NCBI GenBank assembly: GCA_949297205.1
Contig: CASFSH010000098.1
Span: forward strand, 1-8,786
Length of the DNA: 8,786 nucleotides
Reading direction: 5' to 3'
DNA from: an uncultured Bacillota bacterium
GTDB taxonomy: Bacteria > Bacillota > Clostridia > UBA1381
The position numbers and the translations under genes were made by a program. The notes under the pieces were generated by a model. The model ran no database searches. It saw only the letters and a program-made list of their open reading frames with translations, and had not been told where the DNA came from. Positions within the stretch are counted from its first letter, which is position 1. The number at the start of each line of letters is the position of its first letter. This document shows positions 1 through 6,074 of the stretch, one piece after another.

Positions 1-594
1 AGCGATTATACAAGAGAGGCGCAAAAACCTGCAAAGGCAAGCTTTGTAAGTGTTATTGTATACGGACTTGCAAGCTGTTGGATGTATATTATAGGAATGG
101 GTGCGGCAATAATGACCGGAACAACAGATATAGCTGATGTTATGACAAGGGCAGGATTAGGAGTTGCCGGTTTATTTATAATAGTTCTTTCAACAACAAC
201 TACAACATTTCTTGATGCATACTCGGCAGGTGTTTCCAGTGAAGCTCTTTCACATAAAATAAATGCAAAATGGGTTGCTGTTGCTGTAACAATAATTGGT
301 GTTTTGTGTTCAATTCTTTTCCCTATAACTGATATAACAGATTTTCTTTATCTTATAGGTTCTGTATTTGCACCTATGATTGCAATACAAATAGCAGATT
401 TCTTTATTTTAAAGAGTAATCATGATAATAAAAGATTTTGTGTTTCAAATTTGGTTATATGGGCAGTGGGATTTGTAATATACCGCTTTATGATGAATGT
501 GGATTTTGTTCTTGGAAATACTTTACCTGCTATGGTAATCATAATAGCTATATGTGTAGTATACAGAAAAATAGTAGAAAGTATAAATAAATGA
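1..594 (+). CDS. cytX: CytX-like NCS1 permease, 5'-truncated
   Basis: The reading frame is open from base 1, so the true start lies outside the window; about 197 C-terminal residues are visible. The protein is very hydrophobic, with several membrane segments and short polar loops. The visible part begins SDYTREAQKPAKASF, followed by SCWMYIIGMGAAIMTG and STTTTTFLDAYSAGVS. I recognise these as typical of the CytX branch of the nucleobase:cation symporter-1 family, which contains cytosine permeases and putative hydroxymethylpyrimidine transporters. The likely role is inner-membrane uptake of a pyrimidine such as the thiamine precursor HMP, but substrate cannot be read from the sequence. CytX genes often follow a TPP riboswitch or thiamine genes; any such element would be upstream of the window. 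It ends convergently with the isomerase gene and appears unrelated to the amino-sugar operon. Family assignment is fairly sure, substrate is not. Confidence 0.8.
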   Translation, partial: SDYTREAQKPAKASFVSVIVYGLASCWMYIIGMGAAIMTGTTDIADVMTRAGLGVAGLFIIVLSTTTTTFLDAYSAGVSSEALSHKINAKWVAVAVTIIGVLCSILFPITDITDFLYLIGSVFAPMIAIQIADFFILKSNHDNKRFCVSNLVIWAVGFVIYRFMMNVDFVLGNTLPAMVIIIAICVVYRKIVESINK

Positions 595-637
595 TATAAC
601 AAAATTATATAAAACAAGAAAATACCCCTTTTCCGGT

Positions 638-704
638 TGAGCCGACCTCGCAAAAAAGTCTAACTTTTGGAGGTCGGTTCACATCTTTCCCCTTTTTATT
701 TTTG
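638..704. terminator. Hairpin between convergent genes, candidate bidirectional terminator
   Basis: Bases 639-649 (GAGCCGACCTC) pair with 670-680 (GAGGTCGGTTC) with one G-T pair, and 638/681 add a T-A pair. The interior can extend the stem: CAAAA near 651-655 pairs with TTTTG at 665-669, with small bulges. A pyrimidine-rich tract (686-704, TTTCCCC then T5 and T5 runs) follows on the + side, a few bases after the stem. It lies between the stops of the permease (+) and the isomerase (-), the expected place for a shared terminator. The minus-strand U-tract is poor. The stem ends also resemble insertion-sequence inverted repeats (see findings). Confidence 0.5.
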
Positions 705-741
705 ATCAAAACAGTATGCATTTAATTTTAAATAATCCTTG

Positions 742-1602
742 TTAATTGCTTTCTATAATATTACAGAGATAATCAACAGCAATTTTAATGTCTTTTTCGG
801 GATTTTCGCCAACTTCTCTTTCTATGGTAAGATAACCTTTATATCCTATATCTTCAAGAGCTTTGAGATAATTTGTGAAATTTACATTGCCTGTTCCTAG
901 GGGGACTTCTTCAAAATATTTTATTCCGAAATATTCTTCCGGAACAGGATGAACAGATCTGTATATAAATTCAGGATTTGATTCATGAAGTTTTACACCG
1001 TCTTTTGCATGAGTATGTACAATGTAATCCTTTAAATTGTATACTGCCTGTACGGGATCATCTCCCGTTACCATAACAAGGTTTGCAGGATCAAGATTTA
1101 CGGCAACACCTTTTGAATTCAAAGAATCCAAAAAATTTTTTAATGTTGCTGAAGTTTCCGGACCTGTTTCTATAGCAAAATGAGAACCTAAACTGTCAGC
1201 ATATCGTGATAGTTCAAAACATGCTTCCTGCATAATTTTATATCTGTCATGGTTTGGATCGGCAGGAACAACGCCGATATGTGTTGTAACAACATCACAT
1301 TCAAGTTCTTTTGCAAGTTCCATTATTATTTTAGATTTTTCAATCAAACCGGGATTTTTTTCGGGATCAATAAAACCCATTCCAAGATCTCCGCAAATTG
1401 CTGAGAAAACAAGGCCATTATCCTTTACTAAATTTAAGAGTTCTCGTCTTTTTGATGGGGTTAAATTTTCCGGAGCATTTGTACCGCTGGTTGAATACAT
1501 TTGAATACCCTGTGCACCCAATTCGGCCGCTTTTTTTATTGCAGAGGGAGTATCAAGGTTTTTTAGGGAATCAATCATTACACCAATAGGAAATTTATAC
1601 AT
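742..1602 (-). CDS. Sugar phosphate isomerase/epimerase-like TIM barrel (AP endonuclease 2 fold)
   Basis: This 286-residue protein has the length and layout of the xylose-isomerase-like TIM-barrel superfamily (AP_endonuc_2). The expected metal-binding set is visible at the barrel strand ends: E145 (in FAIETGPE), D171 (NLDPANL), H198 (VHTHAKDG) and E261 (LTIERE), with H108 (TTHIG) as a further likely active-site residue. No signal peptide is seen, so it should be cytoplasmic. Family members isomerise or epimerise sugars or inositols, and some act on 3-keto sugars or cleave 3-keto glycosides. Exact substrate is unknown. The start is supported by AAGGAC (minus strand, 1611-1616) 8 bases upstream and by a consensus promoter at 1631-1659. 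It lies downstream of the araC-type gene on the same strand but has its own promoter flanked by a probable regulator box. Pairing with the Gfo/Idh gene across the regulator suggests a joint catabolic role. Confidence 0.8.
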   Translation of the reverse strand: MYKFPIGVMIDSLKNLDTPSAIKKAAELGAQGIQMYSTSGTNAPENLTPSKRRELLNLVKDNGLVFSAICGDLGMGFIDPEKNPGLIEKSKIIMELAKELECDVVTTHIGVVPADPNHDRYKIMQEACFELSRYADSLGSHFAIETGPETSATLKNFLDSLNSKGVAVNLDPANLVMVTGDDPVQAVYNLKDYIVHTHAKDGVKLHESNPEFIYRSVHPVPEEYFGIKYFEEVPLGTGNVNFTNYLKALEDIGYKGYLTIEREVGENPEKDIKIAVDYLCNIIESN

Positions 1603-1630
1603 TAAATCACGTCCTTAGTCTTTTTTATAT

Positions 1631-1659
1631 ATAATACAAAAAACAAATAGAATTGTCAA
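1631..1659 (-). promoter_or_regulatory. Sigma-A-type promoter of the isomerase gene
   Basis: On the minus strand, TTGACA (1659-1654) is followed by a 17-base spacer and TATTAT (1636-1631). Transcription would start near 1624, giving a leader of about 20 bases before the ATG at 1602. The -35 is a perfect consensus. An AGGCAAT box (1674-1668) lies 8 bases upstream of it. Confidence 0.8.
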
Positions 1660-1667
1660 TAAAAAAT

Positions 1668-1734
1668 ATTGCCTGATAATAATAATATATTGCTGATATA
1701 AAAATTAGGCAATTTTATTTTATTAATAGGCAAT
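1668..1734. promoter_or_regulatory. Three AGGCAAT boxes, predicted regulator operator
   Basis: AGGCAAT occurs on the + strand at 1707-1713 and 1728-1734, in the longer shared core TAGGCAATTT (1706-1715 and 1727-1736). It occurs on the - strand at 1674-1668. The two direct copies are 21 bp apart, about two helical turns, which matches the half-site spacing of classical AraC operators. The two outer boxes each sit exactly 8 bp upstream of a -35 hexamer and point toward it. The adjacent AraC-type gene is the natural candidate for the binding protein, but this is an inference from position and spacing. Confidence 0.6.
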
Positions 1735-1742
1735 TTGAGACA

Positions 1743-1771
1743 TTGACTTTTCATGAAAAATAGTATAGAAT
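1743..1771 (+). promoter_or_regulatory. Predicted promoter directed antisense into the araC-type gene
   Basis: TTGACT (1743-1748), a 17-base spacer and TAGAAT (1766-1771) form a good promoter; an alternative TATAAT lies at 1771-1776 with a long spacer. Transcription would start near 1778 and run rightward into the 3' end of the regulator gene (stop codon at 1815-1817) on the opposite strand. No convincing coding region follows. An AGGCAAT box ends 8 bp upstream of the -35, mirroring the isomerase promoter. Confidence 0.45.
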
Positions 1772-1814
1772 ATAATATAGGAATTTATGTGGTAAATTGT
1801 GGTATTTATATTTT

Positions 1815-2663
1815 TCATCCATTGTTTTTCAATTTGTATTCAGTTGGAGAGAAACCTGTTTCACGCTTGAATACAAAGGAAAAGTATGCCTGTGAGCTAA
1901 AACCGAGTTTTTCGGAAATTTCTGTTGTACTAATATTGTTTTTTAACATTTGAGCGGCAGTATTTATTTTCATAGTAAGAAAATATTTATGAATACTTAT
2001 TCCTGAATACTTTGTAAATATTCTTTTTAAACCGGTTTGGCTTATACTGCAGTTTTCTGCAATATCTTTTATGACAGACATGGTATTTATATTACTGTAC
2101 ATATAGTTAACGGCGTCGGAAAATATTTTTGCATCTCCTGTTTTGGTTGCAGGAGAAACCGTACTATTGTTTGACAGGGATAAAAACAGTTGATAAAGAT
2201 ATGTTACAACCATTTGTGAATATGAAGATGAGCTGTTAAATTTTTTTATATACATTGAATAGTCTGTAAAATCGGCGTCGTGAATTGTATTATTTCTCAT
2301 AAATTTTAAAAGCAATGAAATAATATTTAACTGTTCATCATTAAGAGAAAATACTTTATTTTCAAAAAAAGATGATAATTCCCCTTGCATAGAAAATGAA
2401 AAAATTAATAAATGGGCGCCTTTGGGACTGTCGATTTGAAATTTATGCAGTTCCAGTGGTTTATGAAATATAATTTCATTTGTCCCCATATGATATACTC
2501 TTTCATCGCCTGAAACACATGCATTTCCATTGATAATATACATACATTCCCAGAAGTTATGTGATTCTCCGGGGAAAAAATAATTGTAATTATAATGTGT
2601 TTCGAAAAATGAATACATTTCATTTATTTTTATTGATTCATTTATTTTGTATGACTGCCACAT
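1815..2663 (-). CDS. AraC-family transcriptional regulator with N-terminal cupin
   Basis: A 282-residue protein of typical AraC/XylS size. The N-terminal part (about residues 15-90) looks like an effector-binding cupin: SHNFWECMYIINGNACV, then MGTNEIIFHKPLELHKFQ. The C-terminal 95 residues (about 185-278) form the double helix-turn-helix, with IAENCSISQTGLKRIFTKYSG as the first unit. EISEKLGFSSQAYFSFVFKR and GFSPTEYK form the second unit, closely matching the family signature. It should bind DNA as a dimer and respond to a sugar or sugar phosphate. The start is supported by AAAGGAG (minus strand, 2678-2672) 8 bases upstream. It lies between the isomerase gene and the divergent GH109-like gene, and probably controls both through the boxes at 1668-1734 and the interlocked promoters at 2715-2770. 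The effector is unknown; N-acetylhexosamine or a derivative is the contextual guess. Confidence 0.88.
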   Translation of the reverse strand: MWQSYKINESIKINEMYSFFETHYNYNYFFPGESHNFWECMYIINGNACVSGDERVYHMGTNEIIFHKPLELHKFQIDSPKGAHLLIFSFSMQGELSSFFENKVFSLNDEQLNIISLLLKFMRNNTIHDADFTDYSMYIKKFNSSSSYSQMVVTYLYQLFLSLSNNSTVSPATKTGDAKIFSDAVNYMYSNINTMSVIKDIAENCSISQTGLKRIFTKYSGISIHKYFLTMKINTAAQMLKNNISTTEISEKLGFSSQAYFSFVFKRETGFSPTEYKLKNNG

Positions 2664-2675
2664 TAAAAAAACTCC

Positions 2676-2686
2676 TTTGGCCCAAA
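2676..2686. promoter_or_regulatory. Small palindrome over the regulator gene's ribosome binding site
   Basis: TTTGGCCCAAA is a 5-1-5 perfect inverted repeat. Its left arm overlaps the Shine-Dalgarno complement (2672-2678) of the araC-type gene. A related TTTTGG lies at 2726-2731 in the spacer of the + promoter. This could be an operator or a weak RNA hairpin over the binding site, but it is short enough to arise by chance. Confidence 0.25.
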
Positions 2687-2714
2687 ATCGTATAAAAATA
2701 TACCTTATATTGTA

Positions 2715-2743
2715 TTGATATATGCTTTTGGCTGTGTTATAAT
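2715..2743 (+). promoter_or_regulatory. Promoter of the GH109-like gene
   Basis: TTGATA (2715-2720), a 17-base spacer and the perfect TATAAT (2738-2743) precede a leader of about 70 bases to the ATG at 2819. Its -10 overlaps the -10 of the opposite-strand promoter for the regulator gene, so the two promoters probably compete for RNA polymerase. Confidence 0.75.
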
Positions 2744-2770
2744 TATACCATAATGATAAGTATGTGTAAA
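2742..2770 (-). promoter_or_regulatory. Promoter of the AraC-family gene
   Basis: On the minus strand, TTTACA (2770-2765), a 17-base spacer and TATAAT (2747-2742) predict a start near 2735 and a leader of about 70 bases to the ATG at 2663. The -10 shares bases 2742-2743 with the opposing + promoter; together they form the palindrome TATAATTATA (2738-2747). Confidence 0.65.
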
Positions 2771-2818
2771 GATAAAATTAAAATTTACTTTATATAATGG
2801 AAAGGATGTTTTATAATT

Positions 2819-4027
2819 ATGGACAAAATCAAAATAGGATTTATAGGATTGGGATGCAGGGGAGCGGCTCTTTTAAAGGATATTGTGCTGCCTCATGAAG
2901 AAGTTGAGGTAAATGCAGTGTGTGATGTATATGATGACCGTACGGCAGATGCAGTAAAAATGGTTGAAGAAAGCGGCAGAAAGACTCCGGCGGGATATTC
3001 TGATTATAAAGATGTAATTGAAGATAATAATGTAAATACAATTGTAATAGCGACTGCATGGGAAAGCCATATTGATATTGCAGTGGCTGCTATGAAAGCA
3101 AAAAAAGCTGTTGCAATGGAAGTTGGAGGAGCATATTCCGTTCATGATTGTTGGAGATTGGTAAAAACATATGAAAAAACAAAGACACCGTTTATGTTTC
3201 TTGAAAACTGCTGTTTCGGCAGGAGAGAAATGATGGTACTTAATATGGTAAAAAAAGGGCTATTCGGAGAAATTGTGCATTGTGAAGGCGGATATAAGCA
3301 TGATTTGAGAAAAGAGATTACATTTGGAAAAGAGAACAGACATTATCGTTTGAGAAATTATTTATCAAGAAATTGCGAAAATTATCCCACACATGAACTT
3401 GGACCTATTGCAAAGGTTCTTGATATAAACCATGGTAACAGAATGTTGTCGCTAACATCTACCGCTTCAAAATCAGCCGGATTGCATGAGTATATTTTAA
3501 AAAACAAGAATGATGATGAATGTTTAAAAAATGCGGCATTTAAACAGGGTGATATAGTTACAACGGTTATAAAGTGTGCAAGAGGAGAAACAATTGTTCT
3601 TTCATTGGATACAACACTGCCGAGATATTATTCAAGAAACTTTACCGTTAGAGGCACAAAAGGGATGTATGAAGAGGTTACGGATTCTGTTTTTTTGGAT
3701 AGAAAAGAAGACATTGAGCATGATTTTGATTGGAGAGCAAAATGTGTCAATAATGCAGTGAACTATGAAAAGGATTATGAACACCCTGTCTGGAAAAAAT
3801 ATATAGAATCGGGTGTGCAGGGAAGTCATGACGGTATGGATTGGTTGGAATTCAGTACTTTTTTTGATTGTTTATCCAATGATAAACCTATGCCGGTTGA
3901 TGTTTATGATGCAGCAAGTTGGATGGTTATAACAGCATTGTCCGAAGCATCTATAGCAAAAGGCGGAGCTCCTGTTGATATACCTGATTTTACCAATGGA
4001 AAATGGGTTATGGATATTGTTAAATAA
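2819..4027 (+). CDS. GH109-like Gfo/Idh/MocA protein, probable NAD-dependent alpha-N-acetylgalactosaminidase
   Basis: A 402-residue protein. The Rossmann fold starts at once with IGFIGLGCRG (GxGxxG, residues 10-15), so NAD(H) binding is expected. Several stretches match what I know of GH109: MEVGGAYSVHDCW (100-112), FLENCCFGRREM (127-138), NYPTHELGPIAKVLDINHGNR (188-208), GSHDGMDWLE (335-344) and VDVYDAASW ending in PDFTNGKW (360-396). The family uses a tightly bound NAD to oxidise C3 transiently, and Y189/H192 fit the conserved catalytic Tyr-Pro-Thr-His. The usual Gfo/Idh EKP lysine is absent, as in GH109. Characterised secreted members are longer and carry a signal peptide; none is seen here, so it should act in the cytoplasm. 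AAAGGA (2801-2806) lies 12 bases before the ATG, a slightly long spacing. A related 3-keto-forming glycosidase or oxidoreductase on another sugar remains possible. Confidence 0.75.
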   Translation: MDKIKIGFIGLGCRGAALLKDIVLPHEEVEVNAVCDVYDDRTADAVKMVEESGRKTPAGYSDYKDVIEDNNVNTIVIATAWESHIDIAVAAMKAKKAVAMEVGGAYSVHDCWRLVKTYEKTKTPFMFLENCCFGRREMMVLNMVKKGLFGEIVHCEGGYKHDLRKEITFGKENRHYRLRNYLSRNCENYPTHELGPIAKVLDINHGNRMLSLTSTASKSAGLHEYILKNKNDDECLKNAAFKQGDIVTTVIKCARGETIVLSLDTTLPRYYSRNFTVRGTKGMYEEVTDSVFLDRKEDIEHDFDWRAKCVNNAVNYEKDYEHPVWKKYIESGVQGSHDGMDWLEFSTFFDCLSNDKPMPVDVYDAASWMVITALSEASIAKGGAPVDIPDFTNGKWVMDIVK

Positions 4028-4044
4028 TAAAAGAATTTTTATGT

Positions 4045-4073
4045 TTGTGACTTATACGTTTGTTGTGTATTAT
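4045..4073 (+). promoter_or_regulatory. Probable promoter of the four-gene amino-sugar operon
   Basis: TTGTGA (4045-4050), a 17-base spacer and TATTAT (4068-4073) lie in the 116-base gap before the nucleotidyltransferase; an overlapping TATAAT at 4071-4076 would have a 20-base spacer. Start would be near 4080. No strong terminator separates the preceding gene, so read-through from the promoter at 2715 is also possible. No AGGCAAT box is present here. Confidence 0.5.
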
Positions 4074-4105
4074 AATAATATGACGTTAATTATAAAAAAA
4101 TTTAA

Positions 4106-4123
4106 GGACAGAGTCATCTGTTT
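4106..4123 (+). other. Small leader hairpin before the operon
   Basis: ACAGA (4108-4112) and TCTGT (4117-4121) form a 5-bp stem with a GTCA loop, extendable by two G-U pairs. It is followed by TTATTT and then the ribosome binding site AAGAGAGG (4128-4135). It could be a weak terminator of the preceding gene or a leader structure; it is too small for certainty. Confidence 0.25.
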
Positions 4124-4143
4124 ATTTAAGAGAGGTTTATAGA

Positions 4144-4992
4144 ATGAATGCTGATTTAGTTGTTATGGCCGCCGGAATGGGAAGCCGTTACGGAGGATTG
4201 AAGCAGGCGGCGCCTATGGGGCCAGATGGTGAAATGATTATTGATTATTCTGTGTTTGATGCAAAAAAAGCAGGATTTTCAAAGGCTGTATTTGTTATCC
4301 GCAAGGATATTGAAAGTGATTTCAGAGAAGCCTGCGGGAAACGTATTGAAAAGATAATAGATACATATTATGTATTTCAGGAAAAAGATAATTTGCCCGA
4401 TAAATTTAAACTTCCGGAAGGAAGAGTTAAACCGTGGGGGACAGGACACGCAGTTTTGTGTGCAGAAAAGGTTGTTAAAAATCCGTTTTTGGTAATAAAT
4501 GCAGATGATTTTTACGGACAGACAGTATATAAAAAGATGTTTGAATATCTTTCGGAAAATAACGGTATGTGCATGGCAGGGTATAAACTGGGGAATACAT
4601 TATCCAGTAACGGAACAGTATCAAGGGGTATATGTACGGTTGAAAACGGATTTTTGAGAGAAATTCACGAATACACCGATATACCGTATGATACAGATAT
4701 TCCTCATGATACAATTGTTTCAATGAATATGTGGGGACTCGATACCGGAATATTTGATTATCTTAAAAACAAATTTGAGATTTTTCTGCAAGATAATATA
4801 AATGATCCGAAAAAGGAATTTTTCCTCCCGGAGGTTATCAACAGCCGTATAATTGAAAAAAATCTAACGGTTCGGGTTCTTGAAACAGATGAACAATGGT
4901 ATGGTGTAACATATCCTGAGGATACGGAGTCGGTAAAAAATTCTATAAATAATTTAGTTCAGAAAGGTATATATAAAGGTATTAAGGAATGA
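4144..4992 (+). CDS. Sugar-1-phosphate nucleotidyltransferase (NTP-transferase family)
   Basis: A 282-residue protein of the sugar nucleotidyltransferase fold. The N-terminal signature VVMAAGMGSRYGGLKQ (6-21) is the nucleotide-binding GxGxR...K loop. The PWGTGHAVL motif (97-105) fits the uracil/base contact region, and INADDFYG (118-125) supplies the metal-binding aspartates. The SMNMWG stretch (193-198) resembles the sugar-binding part. Such enzymes join a sugar 1-phosphate to UTP (or another NTP) and release pyrophosphate, reversibly. Its stop overlaps the start of the NahK-like gene by four bases (ATGA), so the kinase probably supplies its substrate. GalNAc-1-P or GlcNAc-1-P with UTP is therefore the likely pair; this is inferred from context. 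It is not a GalT-type uridylyltransferase. The start is supported by AAGAGAGG (4128-4135) 8 bases upstream. Which nucleotide and sugar it prefers is unproven. Confidence 0.82.
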   Translation: MNADLVVMAAGMGSRYGGLKQAAPMGPDGEMIIDYSVFDAKKAGFSKAVFVIRKDIESDFREACGKRIEKIIDTYYVFQEKDNLPDKFKLPEGRVKPWGTGHAVLCAEKVVKNPFLVINADDFYGQTVYKKMFEYLSENNGMCMAGYKLGNTLSSNGTVSRGICTVENGFLREIHEYTDIPYDTDIPHDTIVSMNMWGLDTGIFDYLKNKFEIFLQDNINDPKKEFFLPEVINSRIIEKNLTVRVLETDEQWYGVTYPEDTESVKNSINNLVQKGIYKGIKE

Positions 4993-6074
4993 ATAATCAG
5001 ATAGATTTAAATAAGATATTAAAACAGTTCAATATAGAAACCAATATTGAAAATTACGGTAATGGTCATATAAATGATACATATTTAACTCAGACAAAGA
5101 ATTATATTTTACAGCGTATAAATACAAATATATTTAAGAATCCCGCTGAATTGATGGATAATATAGAAAATGTAACAGAATTTTTAAGGAAAAAAATAGC
5201 AGAGAATAGGGGAGATCCGGACAGGGAAACTTTGTCAGTAATTAAAACGGAATCCGGTAAAAATTACTATAAATATGATGATGACAATTATTTCAGAGTG
5301 TATAAGTATATACAGGATACTTACACAATTGAAAGTATTAAAGATCCTCATGATATGTATAATGCAGGGGCAGGGTTTGGTAAATTTCAGGCACTTCTGA
5401 ATGATTTCCCGGCTTCTCAGCTTCATGAAACAATAACGGATTTTCATAATACTCCTAAACGTGTGGAAGCCTTTAAAAAAGCTGTAGAGGAAGATATTAT
5501 GGGCAGAGCCTCATCAGTTCAGGCTGAAATTGACTTTGTACTTTCAAGAAGCAATATTGCTGACGTTGTTGTGAACGACATGAAGAACGGACGTATTCCG
5601 GTACGTGTAACACACAATGATACAAAAATAAATAATATTTTATTTGATAATGAAACGGGAAAAGCTGTTTGTGTTATTGATCTTGATACGGTTATGCCCG
5701 GAAGTATGCTGTATGATTTCGGAGATGCATTAAGAATAGGTGCTTCAACGGCAGCAGAAGATGAAACAAACCTTAATACGGTTAATTTTAATATTGAAAA
5801 CTTTATGTATTTTACAAAAGGGTATGCACAGGAAATGGCGCAGTATTTGACCGAAAGAGAAGTTGAATTGCTGGCTTTTTCTGCAAAACTGCTCACATAT
5901 GAGTGCGGTATGAGATTTCTCACTGATTATTTACAGGGGGATACATATTTTAAAATTCACAGAGAGGGACATAACCTTGACCGTGCAAGAAATCAATTTA
6001 AACTTGTGTCGGATATAGAGACAAAAGAAGAGGTTATGGAAAATATTGCAAAGGATATGATATTATGCGTTTAA
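4989..6074 (+). CDS. nahK: NahK-like N-acetylhexosamine 1-kinase (APH phosphotransferase family)
   Basis: A 361-residue protein, close in length to bifidobacterial NahK/LnpB. The N-terminal YGNGHINDTYL (23-33) is the family's glycine-rich loop. VTHNDTKINNILFD (207-220) is the Brenner-type catalytic loop with D211 as predicted base and N216 as metal ligand. VIDLDTVMPG (229-238) carries the Mg-binding aspartate. These three motifs together fit NahK better than aminoglycoside or choline kinases. The reaction would be ATP-dependent phosphorylation of GlcNAc or GalNAc at the anomeric O1. The start codon overlaps the upstream stop (ATGA at 4989-4992), and the end overlaps the NagB-ROK start by 10 bases (6065-6074), so translation is probably coupled in both directions. 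The neighbouring nucleotidyltransferase fits as the next step. A homoserine kinase II or other sugar kinase is a less likely alternative. Confidence 0.82.
   Translation: MNNQIDLNKILKQFNIETNIENYGNGHINDTYLTQTKNYILQRINTNIFKNPAELMDNIENVTEFLRKKIAENRGDPDRETLSVIKTESGKNYYKYDDDNYFRVYKYIQDTYTIESIKDPHDMYNAGAGFGKFQALLNDFPASQLHETITDFHNTPKRVEAFKKAVEEDIMGRASSVQAEIDFVLSRSNIADVVVNDMKNGRIPVRVTHNDTKINNILFDNETGKAVCVIDLDTVMPGSMLYDFGDALRIGASTAAEDETNLNTVNFNIENFMYFTKGYAQEMAQYLTEREVELLAFSAKLLTYECGMRFLTDYLQGDTYFKIHREGHNLDRARNQFKLVSDIETKEEVMENIAKDMILCV

Noticed and set aside
1753..1953. 66-residue + strand frame opposite the regulator gene
   Set aside because: Its ATG lies between the -35 and -10 of the predicted + promoter, upstream of the expected transcript start, and most of it mirrors the conserved helix-turn-helix coding region.
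4056..4087. ACGTT repeated at 4056-4060 and 4083-4087 near the operon promoter
   Set aside because: The repeat is only five bases with a 27-base period and no symmetry, so it is likely chance.
5519..5923. 134-residue open frame on the minus strand
   Set aside because: It lies wholly antisense to the NahK-like gene, whose catalytic motifs are intact there, and shows no family resemblance or ribosome binding site of note.
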